Shown: positions 1 to 8,099, counted from the first letter of the stretch. The stretch is 11,361 nt of DNA from Bacteroidota bacterium (GCA_023423015.1 JAFAGE010000285.1:1-11361), one strand, 5' to 3'. The notes: a model not told the origin generated them from the letters alone. Translations and numbers: made by a program.

Positions 1-2152
1 CCTGTACAATGCTCGCACCCATCACACGGCGTATACTTATTTCTTTTTGCTTCTGTTGCGTGGTGAATGCGGTTAATCCGAGTAAGCCAAGGCAGGTAAT
101 GATGATCGTTAACACCGAAAATGAAGCAAATATCTTTCCCCGCTTCTGGTCGGCGGCATATTGCGAGTTGAAATCTTCATCGAGGAACTTATACTCAAAC
201 GGCAGCTCCGGAAAATATTTCTTCCACACACCTTCCAGCTTTGCAACAGCAGAGCTCATATCACCTCCTGCAATCTTCACCTGCATCACATTTCCATTTG
301 GCCCATAGAACAAAATAAGCGGCACAATCGGGTTGTAAAGAGATTTCTGGTTGAAATCCTTAAACACGCCGATTACTTCAAGGTAGTTGCCTGATGTGTC
401 GCCCGGGAATTTCACGCGCTGACCAAGAGGTTCATCCCAACCAAATTGTTTCACCATCGCTTCGTTTACAATAATCCGGCGCAGCGTGTCGGCAACACTT
501 TCAAAGTTCCTTCCGCGTACAATAGGGATACCCAGCACGTTCAGGTAATGTTCATCCACTGCGTACACTTCTACTCCTTTGTCTACATAACCATTTTTGG
601 TGCTCACGGTAAATAAATTGAGATTGATATTTGGAGAACCGGGATAGTTATTCGCTGCACCAACGCTTTTGATACCAGGCATCTTACGGATCTCGTTATT
701 CATCGAATTTATCTTTCCGCGTTCATCCTGCCCGGTGTTTACAGTGATCATCATTACCTGCTCTTTGTCGAACCCAACATCTTTTTTACGCAGATAATTC
801 AACTGGGAATAAACAACCCAGGTACATATCAGCATCACCATCGAAATACTGAATTGTAAAACAACCAGGCTTCGGCGCAGGTTGATGTTGCCCGACGCTT
901 TTGAAAGGGATCCTTTCAGTATGCTTACCGGCTTGAACGACGATAGATATAACGCAGGATAGCTGCCGCCGATCAAACCAGTAAACAATATGATACCAAA
1001 TAACAGGAGAAGGTTTGTTGGACGAAAAATATTTGAATAGCTGAATTCTTTCCCCGATAAAGAGTTGAACACCGGAAGCAGCAACAGCATCAATGCTATG
1101 CTTAGTAGAACAGCCACCAATGCCGTAAATACCGACTCACTGAGAAACTGGGCTACCAGTTGCTTACGCGATGATCCATTTACTTTCCTGATTCCAATTT
1201 CCTTTGCCCTTCGTGCCGACCTGGCCGTTGTCAGGTTCATGTAATTGATACAGGCAATCAACAACATAAAGAATGCAACAGAACCAAAGATCCAGATGTA
1301 CGACATGCTTCCCAGCTCTTCGGGTTCGTATTGCAGTTTCGAATGAAGATGTATGTCGCGGATATTCTGCAGCTCAAAACGCATCGACACATTAAACTGC
1401 TTGAAAATTGGTTCTACAAATTTCTTATATACTTCTTCCAGCTTTGGGGCGAACGCCGCTGCATTTACATGTGGTTTAAGTAATACATAGGTGTAGATAA
1501 AAAAGCTACCCCAGTTCTGACCACCATCTCCCCCATTCTGCCGGAGAAATGTGGAGAACGATATCAGCATATTGTAGCGGATGTGCGAGTTACCTGGCAC
1601 GTCTTCAATAACACCGGTAACTTTATACACATCATACACGGTGCGAAGCGATTTACCTACTGCGGGTGTGTTCTTTCCGAAATACCTGTCGGCAAGTGTT
1701 TTTGTAATTACAATATCAAAAGGCGCCTGTAATGCCGTAGCAGGATTGCCTTCCAGGAATTTATGTGAGAAAACTTTAAAAATGGTACTGTCGGCATAAT
1801 AGGCTTTTGTTTCAAAGAAGGTTTTTTCGCCGTATTTAAAAAGGGTGCGTTCACGATTGAGGAAACGAACCATGTGTTCCACTTCGGGATAATCATTCTT
1901 CAACTGAGGACCCATGGGAACCTGTGTCAATGCCCAATCCGTGTTTTTGTCTCTTTCCTGGATATAGCTGTTCACGCGGTAAATACGATCGGCCTTTGAG
2001 TGGTGCCTGTCGTAGCTCAATTCATCCGTGATATAGAAAATCAGGAACAGGCTAAAAGTGATTCCAATGGTTAACCCGAGTACGTTCAGCAGGCTGTACC
2101 ATTTATCCTTTCTGAAATTGCGAATGGCGACGATGAAGAGGTTCCTGATCAT
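1..2152 (-). CDS. FtsX/MacB-type ABC transporter permease, 3' end cut off by window edge
   Basis: Inner-membrane permease of the MacB/FtsX superfamily. Such proteins use an ATPase subunit to drive mechanotransmission or export across the periplasm rather than classical transport; the substrate here is unknown. Reading from the ATG at 2152 there is an open frame of 717 codons to the window edge with no stop. Family members are usually near 800 residues, so roughly the last 70-90 are missing. An N-terminal membrane segment lies at residues 21-42, a periplasmic MacB-PCD-like region at about 45-280, and helices near 284-305, 340-362, 380-402 and 430-450. A second periplasmic region spans about 460-670 and a further helix about 675-697. 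FtsX coupling-type motifs EIGIRKVNG (318-326) and EISIRRVMGAS (704-714) follow helices 2 and 6, showing the usual internal duplication. No ATPase gene is visible here. It lies 132 bases downstream of the FG-GAP pair, so co-transcription is possible but unproven. Confidence 0.93.
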   Translation of the reverse strand, partial: MIRNLFIVAIRNFRKDKWYSLLNVLGLTIGITFSLFLIFYITDELSYDRHHSKADRIYRVNSYIQERDKNTDWALTQVPMGPQLKNDYPEVEHMVRFLNRERTLFKYGEKTFFETKAYYADSTIFKVFSHKFLEGNPATALQAPFDIVITKTLADRYFGKNTPAVGKSLRTVYDVYKVTGVIEDVPGNSHIRYNMLISFSTFLRQNGGDGGQNWGSFFIYTYVLLKPHVNAAAFAPKLEEVYKKFVEPIFKQFNVSMRFELQNIRDIHLHSKLQYEPEELGSMSYIWIFGSVAFFMLLIACINYMNLTTARSARRAKEIGIRKVNGSSRKQLVAQFLSESVFTALVAVLLSIALMLLLLPVFNSLSGKEFSYSNIFRPTNLLLLFGIILFTGLIGGSYPALYLSSFKPVSILKGSLSKASGNINLRRSLVVLQFSISMVMLICTWVVYSQLNYLRKKDVGFDKEQVMMITVNTGQDERGKINSMNNEIRKMPGIKSVGAANNYPGSPNINLNLFTVSTKNGYVDKGVEVYAVDEHYLNVLGIPIVRGRNFESVADTLRRIIVNEAMVKQFGWDEPLGQRVKFPGDTSGNYLEVIGVFKDFNQKSLYNPIVPLILFYGPNGNVMQVKIAGGDMSSAVAKLEGVWKKYFPELPFEYKFLDEDFNSQYAADQKRGKIFASFSVLTIIITCLGLLGLTAFTTQQKQKEISIRRVMGASIVQ

Positions 2153-2252
2153 AGCAGTGGAGTTTGCAGGCTTATGCGACCAAAGCAAGTGCCGCTTCGT
2201 TGTATGTTGAAGATCAACAGAATAAAAAACTTTCAGCCCTGGTGAGTGTCCG

Positions 2253-2279
2253 GTTACGATACAGCCGATGTACGGTAAC
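2253..2279 (-). terminator. hairpin after the second FG-GAP gene, possible terminator or processing site
   Basis: In the minus-strand RNA, GTTAC pairs with GTAAC and, after a C-C mismatch, GTACA pairs with TGTAT through one G-U wobble, around a 5-base loop TCGGC. The same bases read on the plus strand would give an A-C mismatch, so the structure suits the minus-strand transcript. It starts 5 bases after the TAG stop of the upstream gene. A run of six T (2229-2224) follows only about 23 bases later, too far for a textbook intrinsic terminator. Confidence 0.3.
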
Positions 2280-2284
2280 ACCTG

Positions 2285-4504
2285 CTAATGTGTGTGCACA
2301 GGAGATTTGTGGTGGTTTGCCGCTTTGAGGTCAACCTTCTTTAGCGTTATTCTGTTTGCCTTTGCTATGCCCTCGGTTACCTGGTAGGCGTTGTTAACAG
2401 CGAGATTTTTGAACGACTGAATGGTTTTACTGCCGGGCCATGTGATCTGCAATAACTTAACGGTTGTAGCTCTTCCCACGCCGATGTGCTGCATCAGCGG
2501 ATTGCAGCCGAAACTTCCCCCTGAATTCACTTCACGATAAATGGTGCGTGTTCTCCCCTGCTCTTCTATAGTAAGCTTAACCTTTGCACCAATCGCAGCT
2601 TTGTTGGACTTCACTCCTTCAAATCTGAAACGAATCCAGTTATTCTCTTCCTGGCCGGGATTTATAAACAGCGAATTCGCATATCCGTCGCCGTTGAATG
2701 CTCCTCCCATTTCAATATGTATATCCTGGTCCCCATCATTGTCAAAGTCGGCGAACGATACTCCATGACCTTTCTGCAGGTTACCCACGCGAGCGGCAGT
2801 TGTGACGTCTGCAAACGATTTCCCACCGAGGTTGAGATACATTTTGTTGGGGACAAGACTTTGGTAAAGGGGATTCCCGGAGCCGAGATAGAAATCGAGG
2901 TAACCATCGTTGTTGATGTCCCCAAAATTACCTCCCATGGGAAAAACAATTTTGTTGAACCCCACAGCGTCTGATACTTCTTCAAATGTTCCATCGTGTT
3001 TATTCCGGAACAGGAATATTTCGCCTGATTTTTGTCTTGGTTTATCAAGGCTCTCTTCACCTGCATGCCAGGCCAGTGATTTTTCAAAACTATATCCGCC
3101 GGTGAGAATGTCTAACCATCCATCATTATCATAATCCCAGAACCAGGAAGTGAATACGCCATATTTGTTTGATGTGAGACCGGCTTTCTCGGACACATCT
3201 TCAAATTTTATCACACCACCTTCCGTTGTTGAGTTTCGCAACAGAATTTTTTGACCGCCAAGTGTTGCAATATAAATGTCCGGCTTGTTGTCGTTGTCGA
3301 AGTCGCCCGACGATACAGCTTTCACGTACAGAGTTATATCGCAGCCCGCAGCCTTCGCTATTTCTGTGAACGTTCCGTTTTTATTGTTGAGGTATAGTTC
3401 GCAGGGATATGGTTTTCCGCCTTCTATTGTTTCGTAACCAACAAAGAGGTCGAGCCAGCCATCGCCATTAAAATCGGCCCAGGTACCTGTTTGTGTTGGC
3501 TTGAAAGAAAGCATTCCTGCTTCGATGGTAACGTCGGCAAATGTGCCATCGCCATTGTTGCGTAGCAACGAATTAGGCTGTTCGCCATATTGTGCCAACC
3601 ATGCACCGCGCAATACAAACACGTCTTTAAATCCATCGTTGTTGTAATCGCCCTGGAGAAGATTCAAACCCCCTGTCAATATGTTGATTCCCGATTGAGC
3701 TGATTTGTCGGTAAAAGTTCCATCGCCATTATTTTCATAGTACGACATTGGTTCATGCAGATGAAGGCAACTGGTGATAATGTCGAGGTGACCGTCGTTG
3801 TTGAAATCGTCTACAATGCTACCTCCCGCGAGATTATTTTTATCCAATCCCATCTGCATTGAAATGTCTTCAAAGGGTTTGATATTAACTGCGGAAGGCT
3901 TATCGAGATCTGGAATAAGGTATTGTTGCGGTACAGAAGCGGGATAAGCACCGATAGCCATATAGGCCACATTCAGCAACCAACGCGATTCAAGATCGTT
4001 GGGGTTAATTGCCAGAACCTGTTCGTACAATTCAATTGCTTTTTGAGAACCTGTTTTATGAGTTTGAATTCCTCTGCCTGATATCGGGAAAATACAGGAT
4101 GCGCCATTATGATCGAGTACACAATTGGTTTTTTCGCCATCGCGCAGGTAAGCAAGTGCAAGGTGGCGGCGCACCACCTGCATGGGACCCTGGCCAAATT
4201 CCTGCAGCCTTTGCTGCAGGAACTCGCCCATCTTTATTGCAGATTTCTCATCTCCCTCTTCGAGCCACGAATTAACAAGCAGGAATGCCCATTTTGCAGA
4301 ATCCTGGATATTTACGGCATTCGCCAGTTCGTTGGTGAAACGTTTTATCCGCGCTGCAGATGCAAACGGATTATGCGGATCCTGGTTTTTTCGCCAGGTC
4401 GTTGCCAGTAGTTCAGCCATTTCGCTGCTGCCATTACCTGTTTGCGCCAGCACAGGAGAAAACACAAATATCTGCAACACTGCAACGAAACAAATTTTCT
4501 TCAT
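2285..4504 (-). CDS. Secreted TPR / FG-GAP (VCBS) repeat protein with C-terminal ASPIC/UnbV domain, second of a tandem pair
   Basis: Protein of 739 residues, probably a calcium-binding beta-propeller of the CRTAC1/ASPIC-UnbV type; the biological role is not known. The ATG at 4504 is chosen because it starts a clear signal peptide (MKKICFVAVL..., cleavage after VLA at about residue 20) and lies 2 bases after the stop of the upstream paralogue. A GTG at 4540 would add 12 residues before the signal and overlap that gene. A TPR-like stretch is at about 154-188. Seven Dx[DN]xDG-type calcium loops start at 233, 286, 344, 401 (last Gly replaced by Asn), 457, 529 and 586, with weaker NNGDGTF copies between them. 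The ASPIC/UnbV domain is at about 632-712 (REVNSGGSFG; ITWPGS). A tail of about 25 residues follows and ends His-rich. It differs from its neighbour in lacking a lipobox, so it should be released into the periplasm or exported as soluble protein. Confidence 0.92.
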   Translation of the reverse strand: MKKICFVAVLQIFVFSPVLAQTGNGSSEMAELLATTWRKNQDPHNPFASAARIKRFTNELANAVNIQDSAKWAFLLVNSWLEEGDEKSAIKMGEFLQQRLQEFGQGPMQVVRRHLALAYLRDGEKTNCVLDHNGASCIFPISGRGIQTHKTGSQKAIELYEQVLAINPNDLESRWLLNVAYMAIGAYPASVPQQYLIPDLDKPSAVNIKPFEDISMQMGLDKNNLAGGSIVDDFNNDGHLDIITSCLHLHEPMSYYENNGDGTFTDKSAQSGINILTGGLNLLQGDYNNDGFKDVFVLRGAWLAQYGEQPNSLLRNNGDGTFADVTIEAGMLSFKPTQTGTWADFNGDGWLDLFVGYETIEGGKPYPCELYLNNKNGTFTEIAKAAGCDITLYVKAVSSGDFDNDNKPDIYIATLGGQKILLRNSTTEGGVIKFEDVSEKAGLTSNKYGVFTSWFWDYDNDGWLDILTGGYSFEKSLAWHAGEESLDKPRQKSGEIFLFRNKHDGTFEEVSDAVGFNKIVFPMGGNFGDINNDGYLDFYLGSGNPLYQSLVPNKMYLNLGGKSFADVTTAARVGNLQKGHGVSFADFDNDGDQDIHIEMGGAFNGDGYANSLFINPGQEENNWIRFRFEGVKSNKAAIGAKVKLTIEEQGRTRTIYREVNSGGSFGCNPLMQHIGVGRATTVKLLQITWPGSKTIQSFKNLAVNNAYQVTEGIAKANRITLKKVDLKAANHHKSPVHTH

Positions 4505-4506
4505 CT

Positions 4507-6768
4507 TCAATTCTGTTTGTGCAACTGAACCGGCGAGCACCCTATACCATCGGCAGTGGAGGATGTAAACTCAACCTTTGTATGTTTTATAGTTTGCACT
4601 GTTGATTCGCCTTCTTTCAAAACAATATGCTGGTCGGCCAGAACATTATCAAACTGCTGAATTGTATTGCTTCCCGGCCATTGAACCTCGATCGACTTAA
4701 TCACCAATGCCTGTCCTATACCAACATGCTGCATAAGTGGATTTGCTCCAAAACTACCCCCGGAATTTAATTCCCGGTACGCCGAGCGAAGATTTCCGTT
4801 CTCTGCAAAGGTGATTTTAATTCTTGCACCTATTGCAGCCTTATTGGCCTTTGTTCCTTCGAGCGAAATCTTTATCCAGTGGTTGTCATTTTGTCCCTGA
4901 TTAACATACAAAGAATTCTGGTAGGCGTCGCCTGAGTACGCCCCTCCCATCTCAATATACACATCCTGGTCGCCATCGTAGTCAAGGTCGGCGAACGACA
5001 CGCCATGCCCTTTTTGAAGGTTTCCTACCCTGGCCGAAGAAGTGATGTCGGCATACCGCTTGCCGGCTATGTTCAGGAACATCTTATTTGGAACCAGTGA
5101 TTGATACAACGGGTTACCTGTTCCGAAGTATAGGTCGGGATAACCGTCGTTATTGATGTCTCCAAAATTTGCTCCCATAGCGAAAACTACTTTATCTAGC
5201 CCCAACTTCACCGACACATCTTCGAAGCGTCCGTTTCCGAGATTGCGGTATATAAATATACCACCTGAACGGTCACGTGGGGTTTCCAGATGTTCGCGGC
5301 CTGCATACCAGGCGAGCGACTTATCGTATTGATAGCCGTTAAAGAGAATATCCTGCCAGCCATCGTTGTCATAGTCGAACATCCAGGTAGCGAAGCTACG
5401 CGTAGCATTTCTTTGAAGTCCGGCTTCAGCGGCAATATCGGTAAACGCCATCTGTCCAGCCCTGCTATCGTTTCTCAATAGTATTTTTTTGCCATCAAGG
5501 GTCGAGATAAAAATATCGGGTTTACCATCGTTATTGATGTCACCAGAAGTTACACCCTTAACATAGTAGGTGAAATCGCAACCGAGTTGTTTGGCAACAT
5601 TGGTAAACGTGCCATTCTTATTGTTTACGAAAAATTCACAGGCATGTGGTTCACTTCCCTGCGAAGTTTCGTTACCAATAAATACATCCAGGAAACCATC
5701 GCCATTAAAATCGGCCCAGGTGGCGGTTTGTGTAGGATGAAATGTTAAGAGTCCGCTAGCTTCAGTAACATCGGTAAATGTGCCGTCACCATTATTTCTG
5801 AGAAGTGAATTCGGCTGCTTTCCAAAGTCTCTCATCCATGCACCACGGGTAACAAAGATGTCTTTTAACCCATCGTTGTTGTAATCGGTTTGCATTAAGT
5901 TTAATCCCCCGGTAAGCTGAGCTAATCCTGATGCAACAGATACATCTGCAAATGCACCATTGCCCGTGTTTCTGCAAAAGTGCATGCCCTGATCAAGCCC
6001 CCAGCTGCTGGTAACCAGGTCGAGTAATCCATCGTTGTCGAAATCCTCGATAATGCTACCGCCCGCCATGTTTTCCGTATTCAGGCCGGTTCGTACGGCG
6101 AGGTCTGTAAAAGGCTTTATACCAGCCAGTGTATCGGAACCCAGGTCCGGGATCAACAAATCCGGAGAAACACCTTTTGGATATTTCCCGAGTGCCATAT
6201 ATGCCACATTCAGCAGCCAGCGGCTTTCACTATCGTTTGGATTCCTCTTCAGTAATTCACGATACAATTCAATTGCTCTTTCTGTTCCAAAAGTAAACTT
6301 CTGAATTCCGTCATGTTGTATCGGGAATATGCACGATTCAGATGAATGATCGTTTACGCAGTTCACTCTTTCGCCAAGCCTCAGGTAAGAAATGGCAACT
6401 GTCTTTAGTAGTGAAAGCGGCGGAAAAGTCATGGTTTTCCTGCAGCGAGCCAGTAACTTCTCACCAATATTTACAGCTTCCTGCTCGTCGCCATGTTCCA
6501 GGAGTGCATTGGTCAGCAGAACCTGCAGCATAGCGGAATCGCGAAAACTGTTAGCTGTAGAGAAAGAAGCCTGGAAGTACTGGATTTTTGCCGCGGAGCA
6601 GAAATCATTTTTGGGTGTAAAATTGTTTTTCGAGATGGATGTCAACAACTCCTTCATTGCCTGGGTGCCATTGTCATCGCTGGTGTTAGTTGCCGAATCC
6701 AGGTTGCACGATATAAATAGAAGTAAACAAACGCCGGAACGTAATGCTCCGGGCATAATATATTTCAT
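4507..6768 (-). CDS. TPR / FG-GAP (VCBS) repeat lipoprotein with C-terminal ASPIC/UnbV domain, first of a tandem pair
   Basis: Protein of 753 residues with the same layout as the gene downstream and more than half identical to it by eye in the C-terminal third, so the two are tandem duplicates. The N terminus is a lipoprotein-type signal with lipobox LFISC (Cys21). SDDN at 30-33 faintly resembles the acidic surface-export signals of Bacteroidota lipoproteins. Residues 130-150 carry a Cys/His motif (NCVxDH...SCIFPI, C137 and C146) that is also in the paralogue. A TPR-like unit is at about 163-197. Seven calcium-loop motifs start at 242, 295, 353, 410, 465, 537 and 594, and the ASPIC/UnbV domain is at about 641-722 (RELNSGGSFG; VQWPGS). 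The function of such proteins in bacteria is largely unknown; adhesion or a surface scaffold is a guess. It ends 2 bases before the next start, so translational coupling is likely. The ATG at 6768 is chosen; Met5 is an alternative that keeps the signal. Confidence 0.92.
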   Translation of the reverse strand: MKYIMPGALRSGVCLLLFISCNLDSATNTSDDNGTQAMKELLTSISKNNFTPKNDFCSAAKIQYFQASFSTANSFRDSAMLQVLLTNALLEHGDEQEAVNIGEKLLARCRKTMTFPPLSLLKTVAISYLRLGERVNCVNDHSSESCIFPIQHDGIQKFTFGTERAIELYRELLKRNPNDSESRWLLNVAYMALGKYPKGVSPDLLIPDLGSDTLAGIKPFTDLAVRTGLNTENMAGGSIIEDFDNDGLLDLVTSSWGLDQGMHFCRNTGNGAFADVSVASGLAQLTGGLNLMQTDYNNDGLKDIFVTRGAWMRDFGKQPNSLLRNNGDGTFTDVTEASGLLTFHPTQTATWADFNGDGFLDVFIGNETSQGSEPHACEFFVNNKNGTFTNVAKQLGCDFTYYVKGVTSGDINNDGKPDIFISTLDGKKILLRNDSRAGQMAFTDIAAEAGLQRNATRSFATWMFDYDNDGWQDILFNGYQYDKSLAWYAGREHLETPRDRSGGIFIYRNLGNGRFEDVSVKLGLDKVVFAMGANFGDINNDGYPDLYFGTGNPLYQSLVPNKMFLNIAGKRYADITSSARVGNLQKGHGVSFADLDYDGDQDVYIEMGGAYSGDAYQNSLYVNQGQNDNHWIKISLEGTKANKAAIGARIKITFAENGNLRSAYRELNSGGSFGANPLMQHVGIGQALVIKSIEVQWPGSNTIQQFDNVLADQHIVLKEGESTVQTIKHTKVEFTSSTADGIGCSPVQLHKQN

Positions 6769-6813
6769 GGGAATGCTTTAAGCGTTAGTTGAGATAATTA
6801 CAAACATTTAACG

Positions 6814-6835
6814 AAAGCCATAAAAAGCAGGCTTT
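6814..6835 (-). terminator. hairpin between the small membrane-protein gene and the FG-GAP pair
   Basis: In the minus-strand RNA, AAAGCC and GGCTTT form a perfect 6-bp stem around a 10-base loop that contains five T. A T-rich stretch (CGTTAAATGTTTG) follows the stem. This could be a weak intrinsic terminator for the gene ending at 6863, or a leader structure of the FG-GAP mRNA. No run of six or more T follows. Confidence 0.33.
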
Positions 6836-6837
6836 GT

Positions 6838-6862
6838 TTACCGGTGACATCGAATCCGGCAA
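6838..6862 (-). other. second hairpin abutting the stop codon of the small membrane-protein gene
   Basis: In the minus-strand RNA, TTGCCGG and CCGGTAA form a 7-bp stem with one G-U pair and an 11-base loop, directly after the TAA stop at 6865-6863. On the plus strand the wobble would be an A-C mismatch, which fits a minus-strand transcript. It lies 2 bases before the hairpin at 6814-6835. Function is unproven; it may stabilise the 3' end of the upstream message. Confidence 0.3.
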
Positions 6863-7462
6863 TTAAGACACAACTAAAAAGCGGGGAGGCTTAAACGCGT
6901 CGTTTATATACGGTGAATAAATGGAGGCAAACGGGGCTATCGCATATGTTGTTCCCGGTTCGACGGGCGAACAGATGGCATACGATGCGAAATGCTGTAC
7001 ATATTCATAGGCGAACGACGGCTTCTTGACCGATGATCCACCTTTGTCCTCTGAGGGGATGTCATTGGCTTTTTTGGTGTACTCGTTCAGGCTACGATAC
7101 AGCGAAGTCTTTAAGTTGTTCTGCCGGCATTTGAGGAACAGCGTGTCATTACTAATCTTTCTTTCAACATAGTTATAATACACGCCCTGGTATTGCAATT
7201 CACCGTCTACGCGTTCGTATTCGGTCTGGCTGGTGAGGTAGGGAAGATTAAGCGGGATCTTTATCTCCATCAACTCCGATTCGTTATACAAGCGATTATC
7301 CAGTGCAATTATCGCCTGCTTGTCGGATCGGTAGATAAAATATTTGTAATAAATGAAATAACCCGAAAGATTGAACAGGTAAATAGAAAGGAGCGTTATT
7401 ACAAATACCCGCGTCAGAGATATTTTTTTTGTGAATATAAACAAATTAGTATGAATAGCCAT
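6863..7462 (-). CDS. hypothetical one-pass membrane protein with large periplasmic domain
   Basis: I do not recognise a named family. The ATG at 7462 gives 199 residues; an in-frame GTG at 7468 would add two. (Residue numbers here count from the GTG.) A short basic N terminus (TKKISLTR) precedes a single hydrophobic segment at about 20-41. It lacks a lipobox and reads as an uncleaved signal anchor, leaving about 155 residues in the periplasm. That part is Tyr- and Asn-rich. Its first half (about 50-130) looks like a folded domain, with NLPYLTSQTEYERVDGE and YYNYVERKISNDTLFL as likely conserved blocks. It then has a charged, Gly/Ser-rich linker (about 138-150) and a C terminus ending KPPRFLVVS. 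PP-containing ends occur in some small Bacteroidota envelope proteins near metal or TonB transporters, but I see no real homology to those. It is transcribed in the same direction as the FG-GAP pair, 94 bases upstream of it. Confidence 0.75.
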   Translation of the reverse strand: MAIHTNLFIFTKKISLTRVFVITLLSIYLFNLSGYFIYYKYFIYRSDKQAIIALDNRLYNESELMEIKIPLNLPYLTSQTEYERVDGELQYQGVYYNYVERKISNDTLFLKCRQNNLKTSLYRSLNEYTKKANDIPSEDKGGSSVKKPSFAYEYVQHFASYAICSPVEPGTTYAIAPFASIYSPYINDAFKPPRFLVVS

Positions 7463-7508
7463 GAACACTGTTCCTATCCTTCAAAGCGGCGGGCATGATA
7501 TTTAGAGT

Positions 7509-7516
7509 TATATTTA
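7509..7516 (+). promoter_or_regulatory. possible -7 promoter element of the lipocalin gene
   Basis: TATATTTA matches the Bacteroidota -7 consensus TAnnTTTG at all fixed positions except the final G, and ends 15 bases before the lipocalin ATG. No TTG is visible at the expected -33 spacing. The region is simply AT-rich, so chance is a real alternative. Confidence 0.28.
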
Positions 7517-7531
7517 ATTAATATCAGGAAC

Positions 7532-8089
7532 ATGGAGAATAGAGAACGTTACATTTTACTGGGCAGCATGGTTGTGCTGGCTGCGGTTTCCACAGTTTGT
7601 TTAACATCGTGCGGCGGAAGCACTATTCCGCAGGGGGCTACTGCGGTTAAACCGTTCGACGTAAAACGTTACGCAGGTAAATGGTATGAAATTGCGAGGC
7701 TTGATTTTAAGTACGAAAAGGGATTGAACAATACTACTGCCCAATATACGCTGAATGATAACGGCACCATCGAGGTGGTTAACCGTGGCTACGACACAGC
7801 AAAAGCCAAGTGGGATGAAGCAAAAGGAAAGGCAAAATTTGTGGATTCACCGGAAGAGGCTAAACTGAAAGTGTCGTTTTTCGGTCCTTTTTATTCCGGC
7901 TATAATGTAATTGCGCTGGATCCTGAATATAAGTATGCACTTATCGCTGGTGAAAGCCTGAAATATTTGTGGTTGCTCTCACGCGAGCGCACCATGCCCG
8001 AAAACATTAAACAGGAATACCTGGAAAAAGCCAGGTCGATCGGATATAATACCGACGACCTGGTTTGGGTGAAACACGATCGTGATTAA
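7532..8089 (+). CDS. blc: Blc-type outer-membrane lipocalin lipoprotein
   Basis: Bacterial lipocalin of 185 residues, an eight-stranded beta-barrel that binds lipids; Escherichia coli Blc is reported to bind lysophospholipids in the outer membrane. The N terminus is a lipoprotein signal with lipobox LTSC (Cys27) followed by GG, which fits outer-membrane sorting. Lipocalin motif 1 is YAGKWYEIARL (47-57, with Gly49 and Trp51). VSFFGPFYSGYNVIALD (114-130) is the hallmark block of the Blc group. Motif 3 is YLWLLSR (145-151), with the conserved Arg151, and the C terminus LVWVKHD matches the Blc ending. Length and all three blocks are normal, so it should be functional. The ATG at 7532 is the only start that keeps the signal peptide, and AGGA lies just upstream. 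It is divergent from the membrane-protein gene (69 bases apart) and converges on the RidA gene with 14 bases between stops. Confidence 0.96.
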   Translation: MENRERYILLGSMVVLAAVSTVCLTSCGGSTIPQGATAVKPFDVKRYAGKWYEIARLDFKYEKGLNNTTAQYTLNDNGTIEVVNRGYDTAKAKWDEAKGKAKFVDSPEEAKLKVSFFGPFYSGYNVIALDPEYKYALIAGESLKYLWLLSRERTMPENIKQEYLEKARSIGYNTDDLVWVKHDRD

Positions 8090-8099
8090 CGTTCGTAGC

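Noticed and set aside
9..394. Two plus-strand open frames at the left edge
   Set aside because: They are antisense to the permease, whose frame is continuous and carries FtsX motifs.
2205..2219. 6-bp inverted repeat TGTTGA/TCAACA before the permease
   Set aside because: Short and AT-rich, without a T run in the right direction; not enough to call a terminator or operator.
4505..4540. GTG start at 4540 for the second FG-GAP protein
   Set aside because: It would put 12 residues before a perfect signal peptide and overlap the upstream gene; the ATG at 4504 fits better.
4109..4605. Several plus-strand open frames of 80-128 codons
   Set aside because: They lie opposite the two FG-GAP genes, have no recognisable domains and no start signals; they are antisense shadows.
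8075..8084. Palindrome CACGATCGTG at the lipocalin 3' end
   Set aside because: It lies within coding sequence, has no loop for a hairpin and no known operator match; probably chance.
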